Assembly (NCBI GenBank): GCA_910584075.1 | Contig: CAJTZI010000006.1 | Coordinates: forward strand, 1 to 64,000 | Direction: 5' to 3' | Origin: an uncultured Oscillibacter sp. | GTDB taxonomy: Bacteria > Bacillota > Clostridia > Oscillospirales > Oscillospiraceae | DNA: 64,000 nt | Shown here: in pieces, positions 52,232 to 60,683 of the stretch | Layout: each line of letters opens with the position of its first letter | Position numbering within the stretch: position 1 is the first letter of the stretch | The notes under the pieces: generated by a model | What the model was told of the DNA's origin: nothing | The model's input: the letters and a program-made list of their open reading frames with translations, nothing else | Database searches by the model: none | Program-made: the position numbers and the translations under genes

Positions 52232-52588
52232 TCAGTTCAGGGCAAAATATATCCACAGCCCCAGGGGGATGAGAATCTGGAGGGCCAGAATGGCGGGGAT
52301 GCCGAAGCGGAAGGTCTTGTGGAGAGTCTTGTGATGAAAGGCCCTCATGCCCAGCAGCGCCCCCGCGCTGCCCCCCAGGGCCGCCAGCAGGAACAGCGTC
52401 CTCTCCGGCACCCGGCGGGTGCTCTCGTGGGACGCCTTCCGCTTTGCCTTCCACTTGTCGATCCCGAAAACAAAAAATGTCACCAGATTGATGGCGATCA
52501 GCCACAGGGCCAGCAGCTCCCAGGGGGAGCCCGCCACGGCCCAGATCAAAACACTGTGCTCCTCCGGAAGATATACCGGTTTCAGCAT
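52232..52588 (-). CDS. DUF1294 small membrane protein
   Basis: The 118-residue protein has the DUF1294 pattern: NLVTFFVFGIDKWKAKR in the first membrane segment, then RVPERTLFLLAALGGSAGAL and a conserved HKTLHKTFRFGIP. About three TM segments are visible. The function is unknown. It lies 43 bp from the response regulator stop, in the same direction. Confidence 0.88.
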   Translation of the reverse strand: MLKPVYLPEEHSVLIWAVAGSPWELLALWLIAINLVTFFVFGIDKWKAKRKASHESTRRVPERTLFLLAALGGSAGALLGMRAFHHKTLHKTFRFGIPAILALQILIPLGLWIYFALN

Positions 52589-52631
52589 CTCTCAACAGCT
52601 CCTCTCCCCGCCTTCGGGCGGAATATTATTG

Positions 52632-53384
52632 TTAGCGGCAGGTGTCCTGGTACTCCGATGGGGTCATGCCCGCCAGCTTTTTGAACGTGGCGGAGAAGTG
52701 GGTGATGTCCCGGTAGCCCACCCGCTCTGCCACCTCGTAGACCTTCACCCGGCAGTCCCGCAGCATCTCCATGGCCTTGTGGACCCGGTAGCGGGTGAGG
52801 TAGTTCAAAAGGGTGTAGTCCGTCTCCTTCTTGAAGGTATGGCTCAGGTGCCCCTCGCTGAGCCCCAGGTGCTGGGCAATGGCGGCGATGTTGATATTGG
52901 GGTCGTTGTAGTGCTCTCCGATGTAGTCCATGGCCTCCAGCACGTATTTGCTCTTGTCCCCCTTCTTGAGGCCCGGCAGGGGGTACTCCGCCTCCCGGGG
53001 AACGGAGGCGGACCCAATCCGCCGCCGCAGGGCGGCCACCGCCCGCTCCAGGTCCCCGTCGTGGAAGGGCTTGAGGAGAAAGTCCACCGCCCCCAGCCGC
53101 AGGGCGCTCTGGGCGTAGGTGAAGCTGTCGTAGGCGGTGAGGATGATGACGTAGACCCCGTTCCCCCGGGCCCGCAGCTGCCGCAGCATTTCAATGCCGT
53201 CCATCTGGGGCATTTTCAGATCGGTGATGATCAGGGACGGGTCCAGCCGCTCCACGGCGTCCAGGGCCTCCAGGCCGTTGGCGGCCTCCCCCACCACCAC
53301 GCAGTCCATGGCCGCCCAGTCCACCGCCAGCACGATGCCCCTGCGGATCATCTCCTCGTCCTCCACCACCAGAACCTTCAGCAC
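52632..53384 (-). CDS. YesN-type response regulator (receiver + AraC HTH)
   Basis: The protein has 250 residues. The receiver domain starts VLVVEDEEMIRRG with phospho-acceptor D55 in IITDLKMPQMDG. The C-terminal AraC-type double HTH is clear (HLGLSEGHLSHTFKKET; VAERVGYRDITHFSATFKKLAGMTPSEYQ). It is the partner of the adjacent YesM-type kinase, whose stop it overlaps by 7 bp. It probably activates the divergent ABC importer promoter, whose -35 box is weak. Confidence 0.95.
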   Translation of the reverse strand: MLKVLVVEDEEMIRRGIVLAVDWAAMDCVVVGEAANGLEALDAVERLDPSLIITDLKMPQMDGIEMLRQLRARGNGVYVIILTAYDSFTYAQSALRLGAVDFLLKPFHDGDLERAVAALRRRIGSASVPREAEYPLPGLKKGDKSKYVLEAMDYIGEHYNDPNINIAAIAQHLGLSEGHLSHTFKKETDYTLLNYLTRYRVHKAMEMLRDCRVKVYEVAERVGYRDITHFSATFKKLAGMTPSEYQDTCR

Positions 53385-55084
53385 AGACGCTCCTCCTCTC
53401 TTTGTACCGGCAGCACCGCCGTCACCGCGGCGCCGCCTCCGGCCTCATTTTCCAGGAACAGCCCGCAGCCGTCCCCGTAGTACTTCGTCAAAATCGTGTT
53501 CACGTTGTAGAGACCCAGATGCCTCCCGGCAGGGCCCCGGCTCCGGTACTGCCCCGCCTCCATCTCGGGGGGCAGGCCCGTGCCGTTGTCCCGGACGGTG
53601 ATCCGCAGCATCCCCGCCGCCTCCCGGACCGTCACCTCCACCGCGCCGTTCTCCACGCCCTCCAATCCGTGGAGGATGGCATTTTCCACCAGGGGCTGGA
53701 GAATCATCTTGGGAATCCGGCACTCCGCCAGCTCCTCCGGCAGTGACACCCGGAAGGTGAAGGCCCCGGACATCCGGATCTCCTGGATCTCCACATACCG
53801 CTCCAGAATCTCCACCTCCCGCCGCAGAGCGACAAACTCCTCCGGCGAGATGCAAAAACGCAGGATGTCCGCCAGATTCGCCGACATCTCCGCCACCTGG
53901 GGCACCCGGTTGATCTTGCTGATCCACTTCATGGTGTCCAGGGTGTTGCACAGGAAGTGGGGGTTCAGCTGGGCCTGGAGCATCCGGATCTGGGCCTGGT
54001 TCAGCTCCCGCTGGTTCTCCACCAGGGCCTCCCGGTTCCGCCGCAGGGCCTCCACCATGTTGTTGAACCGTCCGGCCAGCTCCCCCAGCTCGTCCTCCCC
54101 CTCGGCGGGAACGCAGACATCCAGGTTGTCGTGCTCCACCTCGCCGATGCCCTGGCGCAGGCGCTGGATGGGCCGGAACATCTGCCGGCTGAGAGCCAGT
54201 CCCATGCACACCGACAGCGCCACGCACACCACTGCGCACCCCAAACTCACGGTGTGCAGCAGGCGGATGGTCTCCGCCGTGAACACCTGGGGCCGCCGGA
54301 GCACCAGATAGAGGCCGCTCTTTTCATGGCGGGCCGCCGCGTACAAAAATGCCTCCGCCGGATCGTCCAGCTCCCGGCCCGCCAGCAGGCGGCTGCGCAG
54401 CCGGGGCGCCAGGGCGTCCGCCAGGGAGGGCTGAACGCAGTACACCGGCCGCCAGTAGGGGCTCAGCAGCACCAACTCGTTCTGGGCGCCGTACTTGCCC
54501 TCCAGCAGCTGACGGAAGCCCGCGTAGTACACGCTGACCACAAGGTATCCTGTCTCCCGGTCCCCGGCACCGGTCAGCGTCACCGCCCCCTGGAGCAGGG
54601 GGGATTCCGTGTCCGTCACGTCCCCGCAGGCGGTGAACCGCAGGGACTCCCCCTGTTCCGCGGCGCCGTGCAGCACGCCCCAGCCGGTGGGGAGAGCCGC
54701 CTCCCCCGCCGTCTGCCGGGTGGAATACCGCCGCCGCCCTCCGAGGTCGTAGAGGTCAAAGGCGGCATAGCTCCGGGCCTCTCCCGCGGCGGCGAAGAGC
54801 TCACCGTTCACCAGGGTGTCCTCTGTCGCCCCGTCCCCGGCCAGGGCCCGGGCCGCGATGGCGCTGCCCTGGAGGCGGGAGGCGGCCTGGGAGAAGGCGT
54901 CAAAGGCCGTGTCCAGGGCGGCGGAGGCCGCCGCCAGATGCTCCGACATCTCCCGTTCCGCCTCCCCCGCCATCCGCAGGCGGAAGACCTGGAGCATCAT
55001 GGCCGAGCAGGCCAGCGTGGGGATCAGCGAGGCCGCCAGAAATCCCACGAAGAGCCGCCGGCGGAAGGATGGGGGCCGTCTCAT
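53378..55084 (-). CDS. YesM-type sensor histidine kinase
   Basis: The protein has 568 residues. TM1 is near 11-34, an extracytoplasmic domain spans about 240 residues, and TM2 is near 276-298. HAMP lies at about 300-350. The His_kinase domain carries H376 in LNPHFLCNTLD, and an ATPase domain holds NAILHGLEG. The kinase overlaps the solute-binding lipoprotein gene upstream by 4 bp, so the two are made together. I infer that the lipoprotein presents ligand to the kinase, as in HptA-HptS. Confidence 0.94.
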   Translation of the reverse strand: MRRPPSFRRRLFVGFLAASLIPTLACSAMMLQVFRLRMAGEAEREMSEHLAAASAALDTAFDAFSQAASRLQGSAIAARALAGDGATEDTLVNGELFAAAGEARSYAAFDLYDLGGRRRYSTRQTAGEAALPTGWGVLHGAAEQGESLRFTACGDVTDTESPLLQGAVTLTGAGDRETGYLVVSVYYAGFRQLLEGKYGAQNELVLLSPYWRPVYCVQPSLADALAPRLRSRLLAGRELDDPAEAFLYAAARHEKSGLYLVLRRPQVFTAETIRLLHTVSLGCAVVCVALSVCMGLALSRQMFRPIQRLRQGIGEVEHDNLDVCVPAEGEDELGELAGRFNNMVEALRRNREALVENQRELNQAQIRMLQAQLNPHFLCNTLDTMKWISKINRVPQVAEMSANLADILRFCISPEEFVALRREVEILERYVEIQEIRMSGAFTFRVSLPEELAECRIPKMILQPLVENAILHGLEGVENGAVEVTVREAAGMLRITVRDNGTGLPPEMEAGQYRSRGPAGRHLGLYNVNTILTKYYGDGCGLFLENEAGGGAAVTAVLPVQREEERLC

Positions 55085-56103
55085 GCCTCTCCCTCCTCTC
55101 CCAGGTAGAAGGCCCAGCTCATCAGCACCGCGTCCCGGCGGCCGCTGGCCCCGGCCACGTCGTAGTCCGCCATGGGGATCTCCTCCAGGGGGACCATGGA
55201 CCGCTCCATCTCCAGATCCCCCCGGACGGAGCGGCGGCAGAACTCTCCCGCCAGCAGGCTCTGAACCTCCCGGCTGACGGTGAAGTCCAGAAACAGCTTC
55301 GCGTTTTCCCCGTGGGCCGCCCCCAGGATGAGGGCGCTGCCGTCTGGGACGCAGCTGCTGCCGTCTGCGGGGTACACCAGGGCGATGTTGTCTCCGGCGG
55401 CCATACGCTTCAGCGCTGTCTCCTCCAGCGTCACTCCCACCAGGTCCGTGCCGCCGGCCACGGAGCGCACCACATCGCCAGAGCCCTCCAGCTGCCGCCC
55501 GTCCAGATTCTCCGCGAAGCGGCTCAGCGTCTCCTGCTCCTCACCGCCCACCGCCTCCAGCATAGTCACAAGAGCCGTGAAGCTGGAGCCGGACACCGCC
55601 GGGTCCGCAAAGGCGATGCGCCCCCGCAGCCGGGGGGACAGCAGGTCCGCCCAGCCCGTAACGCCGCCCTCCGTCACCAGCTTGGTATTGTACACCAGCA
55701 CCACCGGCAGGGCGGAGAAGGGGGTCCAGAGCCCGTCCGGGTCCCGGAACCGCTCCTGAATCTCCTCCGCCTCCGCGCAGGTATAGGGGGCGAAGCAGTC
55801 CCGGCAGGACTCCAGACTCTCCACGCCGCCGCCGAACATCACGTCCGCCCCGGGGCTGTCCCCCTCCTCCCGGATGCGCTCCAGCAGCTCGTTGGTGCCG
55901 CCGGCCACCACGTCCACCCAGATGCCGGTGCGCTGCTCGAACTCCAGAACGATGGGCCAGTAGACCTCCTCCTTGTGGGAGGTGTAGATGACCAGCCGCT
56001 CGCTCTCCGCCGGGGCATAGGCGGCGGTCTCCGGCTCCTCCGCCCCGCAGGCGGTCAGCACCGCCAGCAGCGCCGCCAGCAGCAGCGGACAGACTCTCTT
56101 CAC
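55081..56103 (-). CDS. Solute-binding lipoprotein of the sensory operon (Fbp/PgtC/HptA type)
   Basis: The 340-residue protein has a lipobox LTAC (C19) after a short signal peptide. The family pattern is LVIYTSHKEEVYWPIVLEFE, then GGTNELLERI and ADVMFGGGVESL. FbpA-type proteins bind ferric iron, but the group next to two-component systems (PgtC, HptA) senses phosphate esters. Here it is the first gene of a lipoprotein-kinase-regulator operon, which favours a sensory role over transport. The promoter -10 is TATACT at 56144-56139. Confidence 0.88.
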   Translation of the reverse strand: MKRVCPLLLAALLAVLTACGAEEPETAAYAPAESERLVIYTSHKEEVYWPIVLEFEQRTGIWVDVVAGGTNELLERIREEGDSPGADVMFGGGVESLESCRDCFAPYTCAEAEEIQERFRDPDGLWTPFSALPVVLVYNTKLVTEGGVTGWADLLSPRLRGRIAFADPAVSGSSFTALVTMLEAVGGEEQETLSRFAENLDGRQLEGSGDVVRSVAGGTDLVGVTLEETALKRMAAGDNIALVYPADGSSCVPDGSALILGAAHGENAKLFLDFTVSREVQSLLAGEFCRRSVRGDLEMERSMVPLEEIPMADYDVAGASGRRDAVLMSWAFYLGEEGEA

Positions 56104-56243
56104 GGCGCAGCCCCCCTCCCAATCAGTGATTTATCCATAGTATACCACATTCTCAGCGGTGTTTTCATCCAAATCCGACAAAAATATCAGAAGTGCCCAA
56201 AAAAACGCAGAATTGTCCACTGTTCTTTTTTTTCATTGTCTCA

Positions 56244-56249
56244 TACAAT
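56244..56249 (+). promoter_or_regulatory. -10 box of the ABC importer operon with weak -35
   Basis: TACAAT lies 67 bp before the ATG at 56316. The sequence 17 bp upstream is TGTTCT, a poor -35, which fits a promoter needing an activator such as the YesN regulator. Confidence 0.45.
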
Positions 56250-56315
56250 AAAATTAACAACCGGCGGAATTTGGAAGTGCCGGATTTTGTTGAAAACACC
56301 GAAGGAGGAACTGAA

Positions 56316-57728
56316 ATGAAAAGAATCTCTGCACTGCTTCTGACCCTGGTCATGCTGTTCACTCTCACCGCCTGCGGCGGCGGAAGCAATCCCCCCGCCC
56401 AGGAGAACACCCCGCCGGCCCAGACCGGCGGCGACAGCCAAGACACCCCCGCCCCCGCTCCCGCGGACGACGCCAGCCTCACCGAGACCCAGAAGATCAT
56501 CAAAGAGGCCGAGGGCATGACCCTGGAGGAGCTGGCTAAGAAGGCCATCGAGGAGTCCAACGGCAAGACGTTCTTCGGCGTGGGCAACTCCAGCCGCGGC
56601 AAGAGCGCTCTGCCCCTGTTCATTGAGTACCTGCAATCCATCGATTCCGGATACAGCATGGAGTTTGACTGGCAGCAGCCCAAGAACAACAAGATCTTCG
56701 ACCAGCTTACCGCCGACTCCCTCAAGCCCGAGGGCACCTTCGCCATGACGCTCATCCAGGACGGCAACCAGATTGAGAGCAAGATGGTTCAGACCGGCAT
56801 TCTGGACACCTTCATCCCCAAGGAGTGGGCCGAGGCCAACGGCACCACCGCCGACGGTTATGACGGCTACCTGGCCCTCCAGACCCTGAACAAGGTCTTC
56901 ATGTACAATAACACCGGCTCCAAGACCTACGACAACTGCTGGGACTTCGTGGCCGAGGGCGAGCACGGCCTGTTCATGGACATCGACTCCGAGATTGTAG
57001 GCAAGAACTTCCTGTACATGCTCACCGAGGACACCTACGCCGGCTGGCTGAAGGAGGCCTTCAACGCCCTCTCCGCCGATGAGCAGGCCTACTTCCAGCC
57101 CACCATCAAGGCCATGGAGTCCGAGGCCGCCGACCTGGGCCTGGGCGCCGACGGCGCGTACGCTCTGGCCTGGATCAAGCTGTGGGTGGAGAGCTACAAC
57201 GCCCAGACCGACGACGGCCCCATCTGCAACACCCTGGTTGACAAGTCCGCCACCGACCAGTTCGGCCTGCTGGTGTACTCCAAGCTGCGCTCCGTGGAGG
57301 AGTCCAGCTCCGTGTCCGTCAACAACATCAACGTGGCGGCCTACGACGATGGCTACACCGGCATCGGCGGCTACGGCTACTGCCACTATCTCTTCGTCAC
57401 CGACAACTCCCCCCTGCCCTGGACCGCCTGCGCCTTCATCGCCTACATGACCGAGACCGTGGACGGTTTCTCCGCCTGGGGCAAGGACATGGGCGGCTAC
57501 TCCTCCAACCCCACCGTGGCTGAGGGCACCGAGGCCCAGTACGGCCACTCCAAGGGCGGCATGGCTGAGGACGGCACCACTGTGGAGTTCGAGGCCAAGA
57601 ACGACCGGGGCTACGACTGGTGGACCACCGAGGGTAAACTGGTCTTGGAGGACCCCGAGTACTGCGCCGACGTGGCCTTCACCGTGGGCAGCTGGGTGGA
57701 GATGCTGACCAAGTACTCCGCCGGTTGA
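56316..57728 (+). CDS. ABC importer solute-binding lipoprotein
   Basis: The protein has 470 residues. The signal peptide ends in the lipobox LTAC (C20), followed by a Gly/Pro/Gln/Asp-rich linker to about residue 55. The binding domain is larger than usual Fbp proteins and contains many Trp/Tyr/Asp residues (EFDWQQPKNNKIFD, GIGGYGYCHYLF). It is the transport partner of the downstream permease and ATPase. ATG 56316 follows GAAGGAGG. The ligand is unknown. Confidence 0.88.
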   Translation: MKRISALLLTLVMLFTLTACGGGSNPPAQENTPPAQTGGDSQDTPAPAPADDASLTETQKIIKEAEGMTLEELAKKAIEESNGKTFFGVGNSSRGKSALPLFIEYLQSIDSGYSMEFDWQQPKNNKIFDQLTADSLKPEGTFAMTLIQDGNQIESKMVQTGILDTFIPKEWAEANGTTADGYDGYLALQTLNKVFMYNNTGSKTYDNCWDFVAEGEHGLFMDIDSEIVGKNFLYMLTEDTYAGWLKEAFNALSADEQAYFQPTIKAMESEAADLGLGADGAYALAWIKLWVESYNAQTDDGPICNTLVDKSATDQFGLLVYSKLRSVEESSSVSVNNINVAAYDDGYTGIGGYGYCHYLFVTDNSPLPWTACAFIAYMTETVDGFSAWGKDMGGYSSNPTVAEGTEAQYGHSKGGMAEDGTTVEFEAKNDRGYDWWTTEGKLVLEDPEYCADVAFTVGSWVEMLTKYSAG

Positions 57729-57737
57729 TCCGCGGAT

Positions 57738-57899
57738 ATGAAAGAGTACAAAGTGGTGACCGTGAACACGCCTGAAGACGCGGATTCGTAGATGAACGCC
57801 CGCGCCCGGGAGGGCTGGGAGGTCCGGGCTGTCACGCCCTGGAACCCCTGGGAGGGCACGAGATGCCAGCTGACGATCTCTTTTGAACGCACGGTCTGA
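57738..57899 (+). pseudogene. DUF4177-like small gene interrupted by an in-frame TAG
   Basis: ATG 57738 opens MKEYKVVTVNTPEDADS, then TAG (57789-57791), then MNARAREGWEVRAVTPW and on to TGA at 57897. The joined 52 residues match the DUF4177 pattern (EYKVV...EGWE-V-AV-P). A single substitution at codon 18 explains the break. It sits 9 bp after the binding-protein gene inside the importer operon. A short C-terminal part could restart at ATG 57792. Confidence 0.65.
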
Positions 57900-57990
57900 C
57901 CGCAGGCCATTCACCCAATCAGGTCCGGGGGGCGCGGACGCGCGCCCCGGGCCTTCTCTATTCCCACTGGCTCTGAAAGGACGGATTCTT

Positions 57991-58611
57991 ATGTCCAAAG
58001 CAGTCATATTTGACATGGGCGGCATTCTGCTGGACTTCCCCATGCTGGAGCTCACCGCCGCCTATTCCGACACGCCGGAGGACGCGCGGCTCCTAGACCA
58101 GGCCATCTTCAAATGCCCGGAATGGGTGGCTTTGGACCGGGGCATTGTGTCGGAGGAACAGGTCCTCTCCGCCGCCCGGAAGCGGCTGCCGGAGGGGCTG
58201 CACGGGGCCGCGGCCCGGGTAATTGAGCACTGGGATGAGTTTCTCTTTCCCAAGCCGGAGATGAACGCCCTGGCCCGGGAGCTGGACGCCCTGGGCGTGC
58301 CGCTGTACCTGCTGTCCAATACCTCCGCCCGCTTTTACCGTTTCCGGGAGAAAATCGAGGTACTGCCCCTGCTGCGGGGTGCTCTTCTCTCCTTTGAGGA
58401 AAAGCTCCTCAAGCCGGACCCGGAGCTGTACCGCCGGCTGTTCTCCCGGTTCGGCCTGTCCCCCGGGGAGTGCTTTTTCATCGACGACCTACATCTGAAC
58501 GTGGAGGCCGCCCGCTGGTGCGGAATGCGGGCCTTCCACTATCAAAACGACATCTCCCGGCTCCGCGCCGCCCTGCGTGAGGCCGGAATCCCCGTCGCTT
58601 CGGAACGTTAG
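57991..58611 (+). CDS. HAD-family phosphatase within the importer operon
   Basis: The protein has 206 residues. Motif I is IFDMGGILLDF, with D8 as nucleophile and a glycine pair instead of the usual D-G, as in the YihX/HAD-IA 3 group. Motif II is YLLSNTSARF, K lies in EEKLLKPDPELY and motif IV is FFIDDLHLNVEAA. YihX-type enzymes remove phosphate from sugar phosphates. Its place between binding protein and permease suggests that it acts on the imported compound. ATG 57991 follows GAAAGGAC. Confidence 0.88.
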   Translation: MSKAVIFDMGGILLDFPMLELTAAYSDTPEDARLLDQAIFKCPEWVALDRGIVSEEQVLSAARKRLPEGLHGAAARVIEHWDEFLFPKPEMNALARELDALGVPLYLLSNTSARFYRFREKIEVLPLLRGALLSFEEKLLKPDPELYRRLFSRFGLSPGECFFIDDLHLNVEAARWCGMRAFHYQNDISRLRAALREAGIPVASER

Positions 58612-58622
58612 GAGGCGTTTTT

Positions 58623-60452
58623 ATGAATCAAACAGCCACCCTCCAGGCGAGCAAATCCACGATTTTTCTCAACAAGGTCAAGACCTTTTTCTCCAAGCCC
58701 CACAACGTGATTCTGGTGCTGATGGGCATTGTGCTGACCGTGACCACCGTGGCCCCCATCATCGCCATTGTGGAGGACACCTTCAAAATCCACCCCGGCA
58801 CCATTGACGCCCACCTCACCGGCCAGGCCGCGGGCTATACCGTGGTGAACTACATAGACCTGTTCACCAGCCGTCTGGCCAAGACCAACCTGTGGACACC
58901 TCTTTTGAACACCGTGCTGCTGGCGGTGGGCACCTGCGTGGTATCCATCCTGTTCGGCGGCGTGTTCGCCTTTCTCATCACCCGCACCAATCTGGCCTGG
59001 CGGAAATATCTCAGCTCCATCTTCATCTTCCCCTACATCATGCCCCAGTGGACCCTGGCCGTGGTGTGGCAGAACCTGTTCAACTCCAACGCAGTCACCG
59101 GCACGTCCAACGGCCTGCTGGCGGCCACCCTGGGTGTGAACATGCCGCTGTGGTGGTGCCAGGGCCTGTTCCCCAGCCTTGTGGTGCTGGGCCTGCACTA
59201 CGCCCCCTTTGCCTACATCCTGATCGGCGGCATCTTCCGCAACATGGACGCCAATCTGGAGGAGGCCGCCACCATACTGGACACGCCTAAATGGAAGATC
59301 ATGTGCAAGGTGACGCTGCCCATGGTGAAGCCCGCCATTCTCTCCACCATTTTGCTGGTGTTCGGCAGCTCCATGGGCTCCTACCCGGTGCCCCACTACC
59401 TGGGGCTCACCACCCTCTCCACCAAGTACGTCTCCATGAACTCCAAGTACACCGGAGAGGCCAGCATTCTGGCCATCATCATGATGTTCTTCGGCGTGGC
59501 CATCATGCTTTTGAACCAGCTCTCCCTCACCAGCCGCAAGAGCTACACCACCGTCACCGGCAAGTCCGGCCAGATCTCCAAGATCAACCTGGGCCGGGCG
59601 GGAAAGTACGTCATCGCCCTGGCGCTGGTGATCGTCACCTTCTTCACCAGCATTTTCCCAATCGTCTCCTTCGCCTTTGAGACCTTCCTGCCCAACCCCG
59701 GGGACTACTCCTTCCTCTACACCGGCGACACCGACAACCTCACCACAAAATGGTGGGTGACGGACGAGAACGTCTCCGAAAACGGCATGTACGGCCAGAA
59801 GGGCATTTTGCACAACGAAACCATCTGGCGGGCCTTCAAGGGCACCATCTGGGTCAGCGTCTGCTGCTCGCTGATCGCCGGCACCATCGGCACTCTCATC
59901 GGCTACGCCGTTTCCAAAAACAGGCGGAGCAAATGGGCCAATTACGTCAACAGCGTGGCGTTTTTGCCGTATCTGATGCCATCCATTGCCGTGGGCGTGG
60001 CCTTCTTCATCCTGTTCTCCAACCAATACGTGAACCTCTTCAACACCTACACGCTGCTGATCATCACCGGCACCATCAAGTACATCCCCTTTGCCAGCCG
60101 GAGCTCTCTGAACTCCATGCTCCAGCTCTCCGGCGAGATCGAGGAGGCGGCCATCATCCAGGACATCCCCTGGTTCAAGCGCATGACCCGCATCATCATC
60201 CCCATCCAGAAGTCGTCCATCATCAGCGGCTACCTGCTGCCCTTCATGACGTGCCTCAGGGAGCTGAGCCTGTTTATGCTGCTGTGCACCCAGGGCTTCA
60301 TCCTCTCCACCACTCTGGACTACTTCGACGAGATGGGCCTGTACGCCTTCTCCAGCGGCATCAACCTGATTCTGATCGTCACCATTCTGGTGTGCAACAC
60401 GCTGGTCAATAAAGTCACCGGCGCCAGCCTTGACAAGGGAATCGGAGGCTGA
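58623..60452 (+). CDS. Fused two-domain ABC permease (FbpB type)
   Basis: The 609-residue protein holds two permease halves, about 80-330 and 380-600, in one chain. Each has an EAA loop that contacts the ATPase (EEAATILDTPKWKIMCKVTL; EEAAIIQDIPWFKRMTRIII). About twelve TM segments are visible. Fused permeases of this type serve FbpABC, PgtB-like and thiamine/phosphonate importers. It starts 11 bp after the phosphatase stop with TTAGGAGG. Confidence 0.92.
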   Translation: MNQTATLQASKSTIFLNKVKTFFSKPHNVILVLMGIVLTVTTVAPIIAIVEDTFKIHPGTIDAHLTGQAAGYTVVNYIDLFTSRLAKTNLWTPLLNTVLLAVGTCVVSILFGGVFAFLITRTNLAWRKYLSSIFIFPYIMPQWTLAVVWQNLFNSNAVTGTSNGLLAATLGVNMPLWWCQGLFPSLVVLGLHYAPFAYILIGGIFRNMDANLEEAATILDTPKWKIMCKVTLPMVKPAILSTILLVFGSSMGSYPVPHYLGLTTLSTKYVSMNSKYTGEASILAIIMMFFGVAIMLLNQLSLTSRKSYTTVTGKSGQISKINLGRAGKYVIALALVIVTFFTSIFPIVSFAFETFLPNPGDYSFLYTGDTDNLTTKWWVTDENVSENGMYGQKGILHNETIWRAFKGTIWVSVCCSLIAGTIGTLIGYAVSKNRRSKWANYVNSVAFLPYLMPSIAVGVAFFILFSNQYVNLFNTYTLLIITGTIKYIPFASRSSLNSMLQLSGEIEEAAIIQDIPWFKRMTRIIIPIQKSSIISGYLLPFMTCLRELSLFMLLCTQGFILSTTLDYFDEMGLYAFSSGINLILIVTILVCNTLVNKVTGASLDKGIGG

Positions 60453-60683
60453 TTTTGCCAAAAACCCGCTTTGCCGGGCTTTCCAGCGCGGGGGACTACG
60501 CCCTGCTCCGCGCACTGCGGCTCGCTTGCACACGCCTGCGGGCGCAGCCGCTTCCCTCGCACACTGCGCAGGGCGGGATGTGATTTTTCCCACGCACATG
60601 CCGCGGGAAAAATCAAGTTAAAATTTATTTCGCCGCCGCACGGCGAAACTCTGCGAGGCTTTATATGCTGAGGAGGTTAAATT
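60453..60683 (+). repeat. Intra-operon spacer with three consecutive hairpins
   Basis: The 231-bp gap between permease and ATPase holds three structures. The first is a long imperfect inverted repeat from CGCCCTGC (60499) to GCAGGGCG (60575), with an inner GCGGCT/AGCCGC pair. The second is a perfect 10-bp stem GATTTTTCCC/GGGAAAAATC (60582-60614). The third is a perfect 8-bp stem TTTCGCCG/CGGCGAAA (60628-60648). None has a terminator T-tract. It may be a mobile palindromic insert or an mRNA processing/stability element. Confidence 0.6.

Noticed and set aside
57789..57791. TAG as a pyrrolysine codon
   Set aside because: The protein is a small DUF4177-like one with no known need for pyrrolysine, and no Pyl genes are in the window.
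56241..60599. Long minus-strand open frames opposite the importer genes (56241-58055 and 58608-60599)
   Set aside because: They are codon-bias shadows of the binding protein and permease, with no ribosome sites and no recognisable domains.
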